A DNA stretch of 22,280 nt from AC-50 sp035640455 (GCA_035640455.1 DASQWB010000143.1:1-22280), one strand, 5' to 3'. Positions 1-6,832 are shown, counted from the first letter of the stretch. Program-made: numbers and translations. The notes: generated from the sequence alone by a model not told the origin.

Positions 1-634
1 GCGCGAACGCCTGCGCCCACAGCCGCGCCTCGAGGTGGCTCTCGAGCTTCGGCAGGTAGAAGTACGGCCCCGAGCCGCGCTCGAGCAGCTCGCGCGCGTT
101 GTGGAAGAACGCGAGCCCGAAGTCGAAGAGGCTCGCCGAGACGGGCTCGCCGTCGACGACGAGGTGCCGCTCCGGGAGGTGCCAGCCGCGCGGCCGCACG
201 ATCAGCGTCGCCGTCTCGTCGCCGAGGGCGTACGTCTTCTCCGGGGTCTCGAGCCGGATCGTCCCGCGCACGGCGTCGCGGAGGTTCGCCTGCCCCTCGA
301 CGACGTTCGTCCACGTCGGCGAGCACGCGTCCTCGAAGTCGGCCATGAAGACGTGCGCGCCGGAGTTCAGCGCGTTGATCATCATCTTCCGCTCGACGGG
401 GCCGGTGATCTCGCAGCGCCGGTCCTGGAGGTCGGCCGGGGCGGGCGCGACCGTCCATTCCGACTCCCGGATGGCGCGCGTGTCGTCGAGGAGGTCGGGC
501 CGGCCGCGACGCGCGCGCCGCTGCTCGAGGAGCTCGCGGCGCTGCGGCCCGAGCTCCCGGTGGAGCCGCTCGACGAAGGCGAGCGCCTCGTGCGGGAGGA
601 TCTCGGTGGCGGCAGGCACGGTGACGGTACTCAA
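1..634 (-). CDS. aceB: Malate synthase A, N-terminal part (runs off the window)
   Basis: The enzyme condenses glyoxylate with acetyl-CoA to malate, the second step of the glyoxylate shunt, in the cytoplasm. Read on the minus strand, about 211 residues are present. They contain stretches typical of malate synthase A: EITGPVERKMMINALNSGA, VFMADFEDACSPTW, LRDAVRGTI and GSGPYFYLPKLESHLEA. The C-terminal part with the catalytic base lies beyond base 1. I chose the TTG at 634, which overlaps the isocitrate lyase stop as TTGA and has AGGAGG 10 bases upstream, giving an N terminus MSTVTVPAATEIL. A GTG at 619 is the alternative and has no clear ribosome binding site. The 4-base overlap with aceA implies translational coupling, so the two shunt enzymes would be made together. 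Family identity is very secure; the start is less so. Confidence 0.93.
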   Translation of the reverse strand, partial: MSTVTVPAATEILPHEALAFVERLHRELGPQRRELLEQRRARRGRPDLLDDTRAIRESEWTVAPAPADLQDRRCEITGPVERKMMINALNSGAHVFMADFEDACSPTWTNVVEGQANLRDAVRGTIRLETPEKTYALGDETATLIVRPRGWHLPERHLVVDGEPVSASLFDFGLAFFHNARELLERGSGPYFYLPKLESHLEARLWAQAFA

Positions 635-1866
635 GCGAACTGCGCCTCCTCCGTCGAGCCCGTGAGCGCGAGCGTCGAGCTCTCGCCGTCCGAGACCGCC
701 TCAGCGATGAGGTCGAAGTAGCCGGCGCCGACCTCGCGCTGGTGACGCGTCGCGGTGTAGCCGTCCTCCTCGAGCGCGAGCTCGCGCTGTTGGAGGCGCA
801 CGTAGGCGGGCATGCCCTCGCGCACGTAGTCGCGGGCGAGCTCGAACGCCGACTCGTTTAGCGCGTGGAACCCCGCCAGCGTGATGAACTGGAACCGGTA
901 GCCGAGCTCGAAGAGGCGCTCGCAGAACGAGCCGATCTCCTCGTCGCCGAGGTGCCGCTTCCAGTTGAAGGACGGCGAGCAGTTGTAGGCGAGCAGCTTC
1001 CCGCGGAAGCGCTCGTGGATCGCCTCCGCGAACCCGGCCGCCTCGCCTATGTCCGGAGTGGACGTCTCGAACCAGAGCAGGTCGGCGTACGGCGCGTAGG
1101 CGAGGCCGCGGGCGATCGCGGCGTCGATCCCGTCGCGGACGCGGAAGTACCCTTCGGCCGTCCGCTCGCCGGTCAGGAAGTCCTCGTCGTAGGGGTCGAC
1201 GTCGCTCGTGATCAGGTTCGCGCTCAGCGCGTCGGTGCGCGCGACGAGGATCGTCGGCACGCCCGCCACGTCGGCTGCCAGCCGGGCCGCGTTCAGCGTC
1301 CGGATGAACTGGCTCGTCGGGACGAGTACCTTGCCGCCGAGATGGCCGCACTTCTTCTCGGAGGAGAGCTGATCCTCGAAGTGGACGCCGGCCGCGCCCG
1401 CCTCGACGAAGGCGCCCATCAGCTCGTAGGCATTGAGCGGCCCGCCGAAGCCGGCCTCGGCGTCGGCGACGATCGGCGCGAGCCAGTAGCGGCCGCCGTT
1501 CCCCTCCGCCCACTCGATCTGGTCGGCGCGGCGCAGGGCGTTGTTCAGCCGCTTGACGAGCGCCGGCGCGCTGTTCGCCGGGTAGAGGCTCTGGTCGGGG
1601 TACGTCGCCCCGGCGAGGTTCGCGTCAGCCGCGACCTGCCACCCCGAGAGGTAGATCGCCTGGAGGCCGGCCTTCACCATCTGCACGGCCTGGCCGCCGG
1701 TCAGCGCGCCGAGCGCCGTCACCGGCTCGTCGCCGTGGAGCAGGTCCCACAGCCGCTCCGCGCCGAGCCGCGCGATCGTGTGCTCGGGGACGATCGACCC
1801 GCGCAGGCGCTCGACGTCCTCGGCGTCGTACAGCCGTTCGATGCCGTCCCAGCGCGCGTCACTCAT
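631..1866 (-). CDS. aceA: Isocitrate lyase
   Basis: This enzyme cleaves isocitrate to succinate and glyoxylate, bypassing the two CO2-releasing steps of the TCA cycle so that acetate or fatty acids can feed biosynthesis. The protein is 411 residues, the usual length of the short bacterial class. The signature KKCGHLGGK lies at residues 171-179 with the catalytic Cys173, and the N-terminal substrate/Mg region contains YLSGWQVAADAN (72-83) and YPDQSLYP (89-96). The open frame continues upstream to 2049, but that extension is Arg/Ser-rich and unlike the family. I therefore start at ATG 1866, giving MSDARWDGIERLY. This ATG lies inside the last codons of the small upstream ORF, and it has only a weak ribosome binding site of its own, as expected for translational coupling. 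Malate synthase follows directly. Confidence 0.97.
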   Translation of the reverse strand: MSDARWDGIERLYDAEDVERLRGSIVPEHTIARLGAERLWDLLHGDEPVTALGALTGGQAVQMVKAGLQAIYLSGWQVAADANLAGATYPDQSLYPANSAPALVKRLNNALRRADQIEWAEGNGGRYWLAPIVADAEAGFGGPLNAYELMGAFVEAGAAGVHFEDQLSSEKKCGHLGGKVLVPTSQFIRTLNAARLAADVAGVPTILVARTDALSANLITSDVDPYDEDFLTGERTAEGYFRVRDGIDAAIARGLAYAPYADLLWFETSTPDIGEAAGFAEAIHERFRGKLLAYNCSPSFNWKRHLGDEEIGSFCERLFELGYRFQFITLAGFHALNESAFELARDYVREGMPAYVRLQQRELALEEDGYTATRHQREVGAGYFDLIAEAVSDGESSTLALTGSTEEAQFA

Positions 1867-2005
1867 TGTCGTGATCCCGCTCGCAGAACTCGGGGCAGGT
1901 GCACTGGGCGGTTTCGGCCCGCGTGAGCACGTCCGTTTCCTCGTCCTGAGCCCAGTCGAGCTCGTATTGGTCTGTCTTCGTCGGTGCCTCGAGGTACGTC
2001 GCCAT
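1859..2005 (-). CDS. Cys-rich microprotein coupled to isocitrate lyase
   Basis: This is a 48-residue protein too short for ordinary gene calling. It begins MATYLEAPTKTD, has an acidic middle, and ends with a compact metal-ligand-like cluster, CTCPEFCERDHDNE, in which Cys35, Cys37, Cys41 and His45 could bind zinc or an iron-sulfur unit. The start is well supported: AGGGAG lies 7 bases before the ATG at 2005, the best ribosome binding site in this operon. The stop codon lies 8 bases inside aceA, so its translation should deliver ribosomes to the isocitrate lyase start. I do not recognise a named family. It could be a leader controlling aceA translation, a small accessory protein for the lyase, or both. 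Confidence that it is translated is fairly high; its function is unknown. Confidence 0.72.
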   Translation of the reverse strand: MATYLEAPTKTDQYELDWAQDEETDVLTRAETAQCTCPEFCERDHDNE

Positions 2006-2038
2006 GAAGTCGCTCCCTGAGTTCGGTCGTCACTGTCT

Positions 2039-2119
2039 TTGGATCCCAAGTACCGCTATCAGACGCAGATAAACACGTCTAGGGCAGTTCTTGGATCCGA
2101 GATCCTACAGCTTGGATCC
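2039..2119. promoter_or_regulatory. Triple TTGGATCC repeat upstream of the glyoxylate operon
   Basis: The 8-mer TTGGATCC occurs at 2039-2046, 2091-2098 and 2112-2119. The last two copies are 21 bases apart, close to two helical turns. Each copy contains the palindromic GGATCC core and is flanked by bases that extend the dyad (for example CTTGGATCCTAG). The first copy sits about 35 bases before the microprotein start; the last falls inside the final codons of the upstream 110-aa gene. Spacing and position fit operator sites for a dimeric regulator of the aceA-aceB operon. No regulator gene for it is seen in the window, and I could not fix a -35/-10 pair with confidence. Confidence 0.45.
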
Positions 2120-2437
2120 TAGCGACGCGCGTTTAGCCGATCTCCGCGTCAGGTGCTCGGCCAGCTCCGAGACGACCCCGATGCCGCCGACGCTCGCAAT
2201 CTCGATCGGCTCCTCACCGCAGCGCTCGACGACGAGCGTCGGGCGCCCGCATATGCGCTCGCTCGGCACGGCCGCGACCCGAGTGCGCTCGAGCGAGCGA
2301 TAGGGAATCTCGGTGATCTCGGCGGCGCCGTCGGGGCCCGTCCCGACCAGCCGGAGCGCCGCGTCCGAGAGCTCCAGCCTCCCGCTGCGGGGTTCGCGCG
2401 GCGTCCCGTGCCAGACGACGGCGTAGCTCGGACTCAT
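2105..2437 (-). CDS. Conserved hypothetical protein, 110 aa
   Basis: This is a small soluble protein with no signal peptide or membrane segment. Its pattern is a run of short predicted beta strands (RSGRLELSDAALRLVG, EITEIPYRSLERTRV, RPTLVVERCGEEPIEIASV) followed by one helix (VVSELAEHLTRRSAKR). This arrangement resembles a PH-like fold, but that is inference from pattern only. No catalytic motif is visible. The ATG at 2437 lacks a clear ribosome binding site. The gene lies 81 bases downstream of the multicopper oxidase on the same strand, with a hairpin repeat element between them. Its last codons carry one copy of the TTGGATCC repeat. Codon use is the high-GC pattern of the neighbours, which supports a real gene. 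Confidence 0.7.
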   Translation of the reverse strand: MSPSYAVVWHGTPREPRSGRLELSDAALRLVGTGPDGAAEITEIPYRSLERTRVAAVPSERICGRPTLVVERCGEEPIEIASVGGIGVVSELAEHLTRRSAKRASLGSKL

Positions 2438-2492
2438 CGGCGAAGGATCGGTGCGCCCGCGCCGCGCGCCATCGGGCTCGCCGCGGATCGCG

Positions 2493-2509
2493 CTGCGGCA
2501 AACCCGCAG
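2493..2509 (+). repeat. Intergenic hairpin element, copy 1
   Basis: The core reads CTGCGGCAAACCCGCAG. CTGCGG pairs with CCGCAG around a CAAAC loop. A GATC lies just upstream (2487-2490). It sits between the multicopper oxidase stop and the 110-aa gene start. Three related copies lie at 3812, 5917 and 9767. Confidence 0.65.
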
Positions 2510-2518
2510 TCGGCAGTG

Positions 2519-3739
2519 TCAGCGGACGACGTCGAAGTGGGCCATCATCCCCATCGCGTGGTGCTCGAGGATGTGGCAGTGGTACATCCACTTGCCGGGA
2601 CGATCGTCGGGTAGCCAGGCGATCCGCACTCGCGCCTTCCGCGGCACGTTCACCGTGTCTTCCCACGAGAGCGTCGCCGGCGGCTCGCCGTCCTCGTCGA
2701 CGACCTGGAAGAAGAAGCCGTGCAGGTGGAAGGGATGGTCCTGGCTCGTCTCGTTGACGAGATCCCACACCTGCAGCTCGCCCACCCGCACCGGGTCGTC
2801 GTGCTGGTGCTGGCCGCCGTGCATGAGCGCCTTCATGCTGACCGTGCGGGTCGGCTCGGCTCCGTCGCGCACGAGCGGCTCGATCGGCCGCAGGGTGCCC
2901 GGGATGTTCGCGCGCGAAGGCGCGGCGGCTCCGACGCGGAGCGTGCCGAACCGGTCGCGCCGCGGCTCGCCGCGACCGCGGTCGTACGGGAGTGCCTCGA
3001 TCTCGAGCACCTCGCCTTCGGCGAACGGGCCGACGGCGAGTTCCACGCGATCTCCCGGCGTGACGAGGACCTCCGTCGCTTCGAGAGGCGCAGGCAGAAG
3101 CCCTCCGTCCGTTCCGAGGATCGCGAAATGGCGCCCGCCGATCGAGAGGCGCACGAAGCGCGTGTTGGCGGCGTTCACGACCCGCCACCGCTCGATCTGG
3201 TCGGCGGCGATCTCGAGCTCGGGCTGCTCCCGGCCGTTGACGAGCAGCACGTCTCCCTCGCGTCCCTCGTGCAGCTCGTGAGGATCGCCAAACGGCGCGG
3301 CGGCGCCGTCGGCGGCGAGCTTGAGATCGTCGAGGTGCAAAACGCGCTCTCCGTCGACGTCCGGCTCGTCCGGCCCGCGGACGACGAGGGCGCCGTAGAG
3401 GCCGCGCTCGAGCTGCTCGGTCTCGTTGACGTGCGAGTGGTACCAGAACGTCCCTGCATCCGGGACCACGAATCGGTACTCGAAGGTCTCGCCGGGCTCG
3501 ACCGGCCGCTGCACCTCCTCCGTCCCGTCCATTTGCGCAGGAACGCGGACGCCGTGCCAGTGGATCGTCGTCGCCTGGGGGAGCTCGTTCGTCAGCCGGA
3601 CACGGAGGTTGTCGCCGACACCGGCCTCGATCAGCGGCCCCGGCACGCTCGCGTTGTAGGTGAACCCGCGAATCGTCCGTCCGGGCGCGAACTGCCACGG
3701 AGCCTCCCGGGCCGTGAGCTCGACCGACACGTCGCTCAT
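2519..3739 (-). CDS. Three-domain multicopper oxidase (laccase-like)
   Basis: The enzyme would oxidise a phenolic, metal or other one-electron donor at a type 1 copper and reduce O2 to water at a trinuclear cluster. All four copper motifs are present in the 406 residues: HWHG at 60-63, WYHSH at 99-103, HPFHLHG at 335-341 and HCHILEHHAMGM at 387-398. The type 1 ligands would be Cys388 and His393 with Met398 as axial ligand. The length fits three cupredoxin domains. No Sec, Tat or lipoprotein signal is visible at the N terminus (MSDVSVELTAREAPWQF), so the protein appears cytoplasmic, which is less usual for the family. A start further upstream is not available in frame. Hairpin repeat elements lie on both sides of the gene. 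The substrate cannot be told from sequence. Confidence 0.94.
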   Translation of the reverse strand: MSDVSVELTAREAPWQFAPGRTIRGFTYNASVPGPLIEAGVGDNLRVRLTNELPQATTIHWHGVRVPAQMDGTEEVQRPVEPGETFEYRFVVPDAGTFWYHSHVNETEQLERGLYGALVVRGPDEPDVDGERVLHLDDLKLAADGAAAPFGDPHELHEGREGDVLLVNGREQPELEIAADQIERWRVVNAANTRFVRLSIGGRHFAILGTDGGLLPAPLEATEVLVTPGDRVELAVGPFAEGEVLEIEALPYDRGRGEPRRDRFGTLRVGAAAPSRANIPGTLRPIEPLVRDGAEPTRTVSMKALMHGGQHQHDDPVRVGELQVWDLVNETSQDHPFHLHGFFFQVVDEDGEPPATLSWEDTVNVPRKARVRIAWLPDDRPGKWMYHCHILEHHAMGMMAHFDVVR

Positions 3740-3811
3740 GCCGTCTCTGCGCTTCCCCCGTCTTGTGGTTCCAAACGCATACGACCCTTGAGCCGTCCGC
3801 AGCTGATCCCC

Positions 3812-3828
3812 CTACGGGTTTGCCGCAG
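3812..3828 (-). repeat. Intergenic hairpin element, copy 2 (inverted orientation)
   Basis: Read on the minus strand the core is CTGCGGCAAACCCGTAG, differing from copy 1 at a single base. That change turns one stem pair into a G-T wobble, so the stem is kept. GATC lies on both sides, extending the outer symmetry. It is located between the divergent multicopper oxidase and the possible small plus-strand gene. Confidence 0.62.
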
Positions 3829-3883
3829 GCGGATCGGTAGCGGCACCGATGCTTCGTCCTCGAGCCGGCGCGACCCTGCCGGC

Positions 3884-4189
3884 ATGACCACGCTCGACGC
3901 CGGCCTCCGCCACGAGTTCTGGCGGCTGCAGCTGCTCGACGAGCTTCGGCGCAGGCGGGCGGCGCTCGACTACGAGCCGCAGCTCGATCCCGAGGCGCGA
4001 CGGCGAGCCGCGCTCGACGACCTGATCGAGGCCTTCGAGGCCGTCGAGTTCCAGGCCTTGCGGGAGCGCCGCGAAGGCGTTAGCGAATCGCTTCACGCGC
4101 CGTCTTGCCGGCGACGCTACGAAGATCGCGCCGCAGCGCGACGAGCGCCTTGCGGAGCTCCGGGCTCGCCCGCTTGTCGAGCTGGGTGA
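3884..4189 (+). CDS. Possible small helical hypothetical protein, 101 aa
   Basis: The reading begins MTTLDAGLRHEFWRLQLLDE and continues as a charged, probably helical stretch (RRRRAALDYEPQLDPEARRRAALDDLIEAFEAV). Up to about 4074 the third codon positions are almost all G or C, matching real genes here. Beyond that point the frame runs 110 bases into the 3' end of the convergent peptidase gene, and the composition becomes Arg/Cys/Pro-rich, as in an off-frame tail. There is no strong ribosome binding site before the ATG. No family is recognised. It may be a real short gene whose end overlaps its neighbour, a decayed gene, or only a composition-driven frame. It is included because it is the only coding candidate between 3740 and 4079. 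Confidence 0.4.
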   Translation: MTTLDAGLRHEFWRLQLLDELRRRRAALDYEPQLDPEARRRAALDDLIEAFEAVEFQALRERREGVSESLHAPSCRRRYEDRAAARRAPCGAPGSPACRAG

Positions 4190-5534
4190 CGACGCGGTCG
4201 ATTCGCGCCACGAGCGCCTTCTCGATCTTCGGCGCGTCCCTCTCCTCGCGCCGGAGCACGATGTCCGCGGCCTCGGCGACGACAGCCTCCGCCTCGCCCC
4301 ACAGGCGCTTGTTCGCGGCGAGGAGCGAGAGCACCTCGTCGCCGTGCGCCTCGAGCAGCGCGGCCCAGCGCTTCCCGCGGCGCCTTCTGACCATCTCGAC
4401 GTCGCGGAAGCGCCGGAGCTCGTCGAGCGCCTCAGCCGAGAGCTGCGCGACTCCGACCTCGCGCACCACACAGACACACGTGAGCATGAACTGGATCAGC
4501 CCCGACTGGATCTCGTCCATCACCGCGAGCGCATCCGCGTACGGTGGCTGGAATCCGTACTGCCAGTCATTCCCCGGACCCAGGTGGTTCGTCTCGATCA
4601 CGTACCCCCAGACCTTGCGGGCGCCCGTACCGCGGTAGTACCGGCTGTACGTGTAGTCGGACGATCCGCCCGAGGTGCCGTAGAGATCGAACGACTGCTC
4701 GACGACGTAGGTTCGCCCGCGGACGGCGGCGATTGCATCGCGCACCTTCACGCCTCGATTGGCGAAGTTCGTTGCGTCGGCGGCCGGGATGTACTCGCCA
4801 TATCCCGTCCCGGGCGTGCCTCGGAGGCCGTCCCAAGCCGGGTTCTGGAAGTTCTGCGTCGCGTCTGACGACTGGTTGTCGTCGTCGCCCCACGGAAAGA
4901 GGACGAGCTCCGAGTACGAGTGCACGTCGACGAAGCACGCGATGTTCGGATACGTGTCGAGGAGCCACCGGACGTTGCGCGTCTCGGGCTCGGAGAACGG
5001 CGCCGTCCCGTGGTACGTGTCGTCGGTCGGCGTCGCGCTCGTCTGGCCGATGATCCACTGCCAGAGGAAGTCGTAGTTGCGATTCAGGTCGGTTCCACGG
5101 CTGCCGCCGGGGTTGTGGCTTCGGTTTTTGCGCCACCACTGGTAGCCCGTCGGCGACTGGACCCAGTCGCGCCCGTCGGGATTGATATTCGGCGCGATGA
5201 AGATATCGAGGCCGTCGACGGCGAGCTTGACGTCCGTCGCCGACCACGACTTGCCGCCGAAGGTCAGGCCGGCGCCGTTCGTGTAGGCCCAGCAGAGCTT
5301 GAGCGCCAGCCCGGCGAGGAGGTCGGGGTTGATCAGCTCGCGTGCGTGCGTGCCGCCGACGAGGAGGACGCCGTTGCGATCGCCGCCGCCTGCCGAACGG
5401 ATCCGGAGGGCACGGATCACGCTGTGCTCGACGGAGTTCTCCGGAAGGACGATCAGCTGCGTGAGCGCGGGATAGCTGTTGTTCAGCCAGACGAGGCACG
5501 ACTCGATCGCGGAGCTCGTCAGGTAGCCCGGCAC
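4080..5534 (-). CDS. M14-family zinc carboxypeptidase with C-terminal helical extension
   Basis: This is a metallocarboxypeptidase that would remove C-terminal residues from peptides. The 484-residue protein shows the M14 zinc ligands His63 and Glu66 in GGTHARELINPD and His205 in FVDVHSYSELVLFPWG. It also has the substrate-binding NRN (151-153), NINPDGRDW (116-124) and the general base Glu314 in YVIETNHLGPG. The catalytic domain ends near residue 350. The remaining 130 residues form a charged helical extension not expected in secreted relatives. There is no signal peptide and no N-terminal prodomain. The GTG at 5534 follows the stop of the upstream 97-aa gene by one base, so the two are almost certainly co-translated, and that upstream gene looks like the missing prodomain. 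Family membership is secure; substrate and location (probably cytoplasmic) are inferred. Confidence 0.93.
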   Translation of the reverse strand: MPGYLTSSAIESCLVWLNNSYPALTQLIVLPENSVEHSVIRALRIRSAGGGDRNGVLLVGGTHARELINPDLLAGLALKLCWAYTNGAGLTFGGKSWSATDVKLAVDGLDIFIAPNINPDGRDWVQSPTGYQWWRKNRSHNPGGSRGTDLNRNYDFLWQWIIGQTSATPTDDTYHGTAPFSEPETRNVRWLLDTYPNIACFVDVHSYSELVLFPWGDDDNQSSDATQNFQNPAWDGLRGTPGTGYGEYIPAADATNFANRGVKVRDAIAAVRGRTYVVEQSFDLYGTSGGSSDYTYSRYYRGTGARKVWGYVIETNHLGPGNDWQYGFQPPYADALAVMDEIQSGLIQFMLTCVCVVREVGVAQLSAEALDELRRFRDVEMVRRRRGKRWAALLEAHGDEVLSLLAANKRLWGEAEAVVAEAADIVLRREERDAPKIEKALVARIDRVVTQLDKRASPELRKALVALRRDLRSVAGKTAREAIR

Positions 5535-5535
5535 G

Positions 5536-5829
5536 TCAGGACCGCTTCTGCTGACGCTCGAGCTCGGCGAGCCGCTCGCCGCGCCACTCGTCGAACGTCA
5601 CGTACTCGTGCGTTCGTCTCGGTCGATCCGTCTCGTGGACGAGGACGCGGTAGCCCGACTCGACGAGCGTTCCGACGTCCTCGAGCGTGACGAGGCCGGC
5701 GATCTCGGTCTTCGACTCCTCGGTCCGGTGGGAGAAGAGGTCGAGGCCGAAGCGCCCGACCTCACGCAGCTTCGCCGGGTCGTCGGCCGTGATCGTGACG
5801 AAGAAGCGTCGTGGAGTCTCGTCTGGCAT
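5536..5829 (-). CDS. Stand-alone M14 prodomain-like protein, 97 aa
   Basis: The ATG at 5829 has an excellent ribosome binding site (AAGGAGG, 4 bases upstream). The pattern is FFVTITADDPAKLREVGRFG, then LDLFSHRTEESKTEIAGLVT, then LEDVGTLVESGYRVLVHETD. This beta-helix-beta repeat, ending in 'L...GYRV.V', is what I know from the N-terminal prodomains of secreted actinobacterial M14 carboxypeptidases, where it precedes the catalytic domain in the same chain. Here it is a separate protein, followed by a short charged helix (DEWRGERLAELERQQ) and then, one base later, by the catalytic protein. It may act in trans as a folding chaperone or inhibitor of the peptidase. The upstream open frame to 6306 is not used, because it covers the divergent gene. 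Similarity is judged by eye only. Confidence 0.82.
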   Translation of the reverse strand: MPDETPRRFFVTITADDPAKLREVGRFGLDLFSHRTEESKTEIAGLVTLEDVGTLVESGYRVLVHETDRPRRTHEYVTFDEWRGERLAELERQQKRS

Positions 5830-5916
5830 CGGCCCTCCTTGGGCGAAGACCACTGGGCGTCGGCCGAGCCTTTCGCACGAGGTGCCCCAAGTCAAGCGCG
5901 CGAAGGCCCGGGCTCG

Positions 5917-5933
5917 CTGCGGAAAACCCGCAC
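5917..5933 (+). repeat. Intergenic hairpin element, copy 3
   Basis: The core is CTGCGGAAAACCCGCAC, lying in the 214-base divergent gap between the prodomain-like gene and the plus-strand membrane protein at 6044. TGCGG pairs with CCGCA around an A-rich loop. The rest of the gap shows no further gene. Confidence 0.6.
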
Positions 5934-6043
5934 GCGACTTCCGCGCCCGCCCGGATGGCGCCGAGCTCGTCCCGCCCGAGACTGGCCGCAAAGGTCGAAG
6001 GCAGGCAGACGAAGGCTTCGGCCGCGACGGAAGGAGCGAGATC

Positions 6044-6715
6044 ATGCGCAAGTTCTTCGAAATCGGAGGAGTGGTCGCCGCCGCCGTCCTGATCGCGTTC
6101 GGGATCGCAGCGATCGCGATGGGCGTCAACGGCCGTGACACGGTGAGCCACAGCCTCAAGCAGGAGTACATCGTCGGCACGCCCGATATGACTCCCTCGG
6201 CGATCACGGCCGAGGCGAAGAAGGCGGGCCTGAATGTGGCGAACCTCGACATCCCGTCGAAGTCGGTCGCCGGGAAGCCCATCGACACGGGCGACCGGGC
6301 GCGCACGTTCGCGGGCTACATGCGGATCCACGCGCTCGAGGCATCAGGCGGCCTGACGTACGCACAGATGGGCCGCTTCGTCGCGAAGCCCGGCACGCCG
6401 AAGCAGTTCACCGACGGGCAGGGCGCGACGAGCATCGACGAGTGGGCGCTCCTCGACCCGAAGACGAAGCAGCCGGCCGCGAACGGCCGCCGCAACGTCT
6501 GGGTGACCGAGACGGCGCTCACGACGGCGCTCAACACGAGCTACATGGCCGACCGGCTCGCGCTGTTCGGCATCGTGGTCGGCGTCGCCCTGCTGCTCGC
6601 CGGGCTCGGGTTCGGGATCCTCGCCATCGGCGGAGCCCTCCGGAATCCCGAGACCGCACTGAGCTTCCTTCACAAGAGGACGCCCAAGACCGGCGGAGCC
6701 CCGGTTCACGCCTGA
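6044..6715 (+). CDS. Two-helix membrane protein with large extracytoplasmic domain, 223 aa
   Basis: The protein has an N-terminal hydrophobic helix (residues 8-28, GGVVAAAVLIAFGIAAIAMG) and a second at about 172-199 (LALFGIVVGVALLLAGLGFG). Between them are some 140 polar residues that should lie outside the membrane, followed by a short basic C-terminal tail inside. Start choice is firm: AAGGAG lies 7 bases before ATG 6044, although the open frame reaches back to 5687. Relatives with this layout are widespread in actinobacteria and are often mislabelled as a ring-opening dioxygenase 'LigA'. No enzyme motif is visible here, so that name should not be used. It is a single-gene unit, ending 16 bases before a strong hairpin. 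Confidence 0.85.
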   Translation: MRKFFEIGGVVAAAVLIAFGIAAIAMGVNGRDTVSHSLKQEYIVGTPDMTPSAITAEAKKAGLNVANLDIPSKSVAGKPIDTGDRARTFAGYMRIHALEASGGLTYAQMGRFVAKPGTPKQFTDGQGATSIDEWALLDPKTKQPAANGRRNVWVTETALTTALNTSYMADRLALFGIVVGVALLLAGLGFGILAIGGALRNPETALSFLHKRTPKTGGAPVHA

Positions 6716-6730
6716 CGGCTCCTCCGTCGC

Positions 6731-6764
6731 ACGCAGACGGGCCGCTCCGGCGGCCCGTCTGCGT
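6731..6764 (+). terminator. Hairpin terminator after the 223-aa membrane protein
   Basis: A perfect 15-bp stem (6731-6745 with 6750-6764) encloses a TCCG loop, 16 bases after the stop codon. No T tract follows, so it may act as a U-less terminator or RNA-stabilising hairpin, as often proposed in high-GC actinobacteria. The same TCCG loop recurs in the hairpin at 19568. Confidence 0.75.
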
Positions 6765-6790
6765 TAGCTGCGTGTTCGGCCCCGTCCCGA

Positions 6791-6832
6791 ACGGCCAGCG
6801 GTGACTGTCACGTGACAGTCACCGTCGGCCGT
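6791..6832. repeat. 42-bp palindrome between convergent genes
   Basis: Bases 6799-6824 form an uninterrupted 26-bp palindrome centred on CACGTG, with arms containing GGTGACTGTCA. Beyond one mismatch and one wobble pair, ACGGCC at 6791-6796 pairs with GGCCGT at 6827-6832. It lies 11 bases before the stop of the response regulator gene (6843, minus strand) and 26 bases beyond the terminator at 6731. It may be a terminator serving the minus strand, though no T tract is present, or a protein-binding site. Confidence 0.7.

Noticed and set aside
35..721. A 228-aa plus-strand open frame at the left edge
   Set aside because: It lies antisense to the malate synthase and isocitrate lyase genes, which have clear family motifs.
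2720..4189. A 489-aa plus-strand open frame opposite the multicopper oxidase
   Set aside because: Most of it is antisense to the oxidase with shadow-type composition; only its last part from 3884 was considered as a possible small gene.
6044..6715. Naming the membrane protein as ring-opening dioxygenase LigA
   Set aside because: It has two membrane helices and none of the dioxygenase metal-ligand motifs; the name is a common mislabel.
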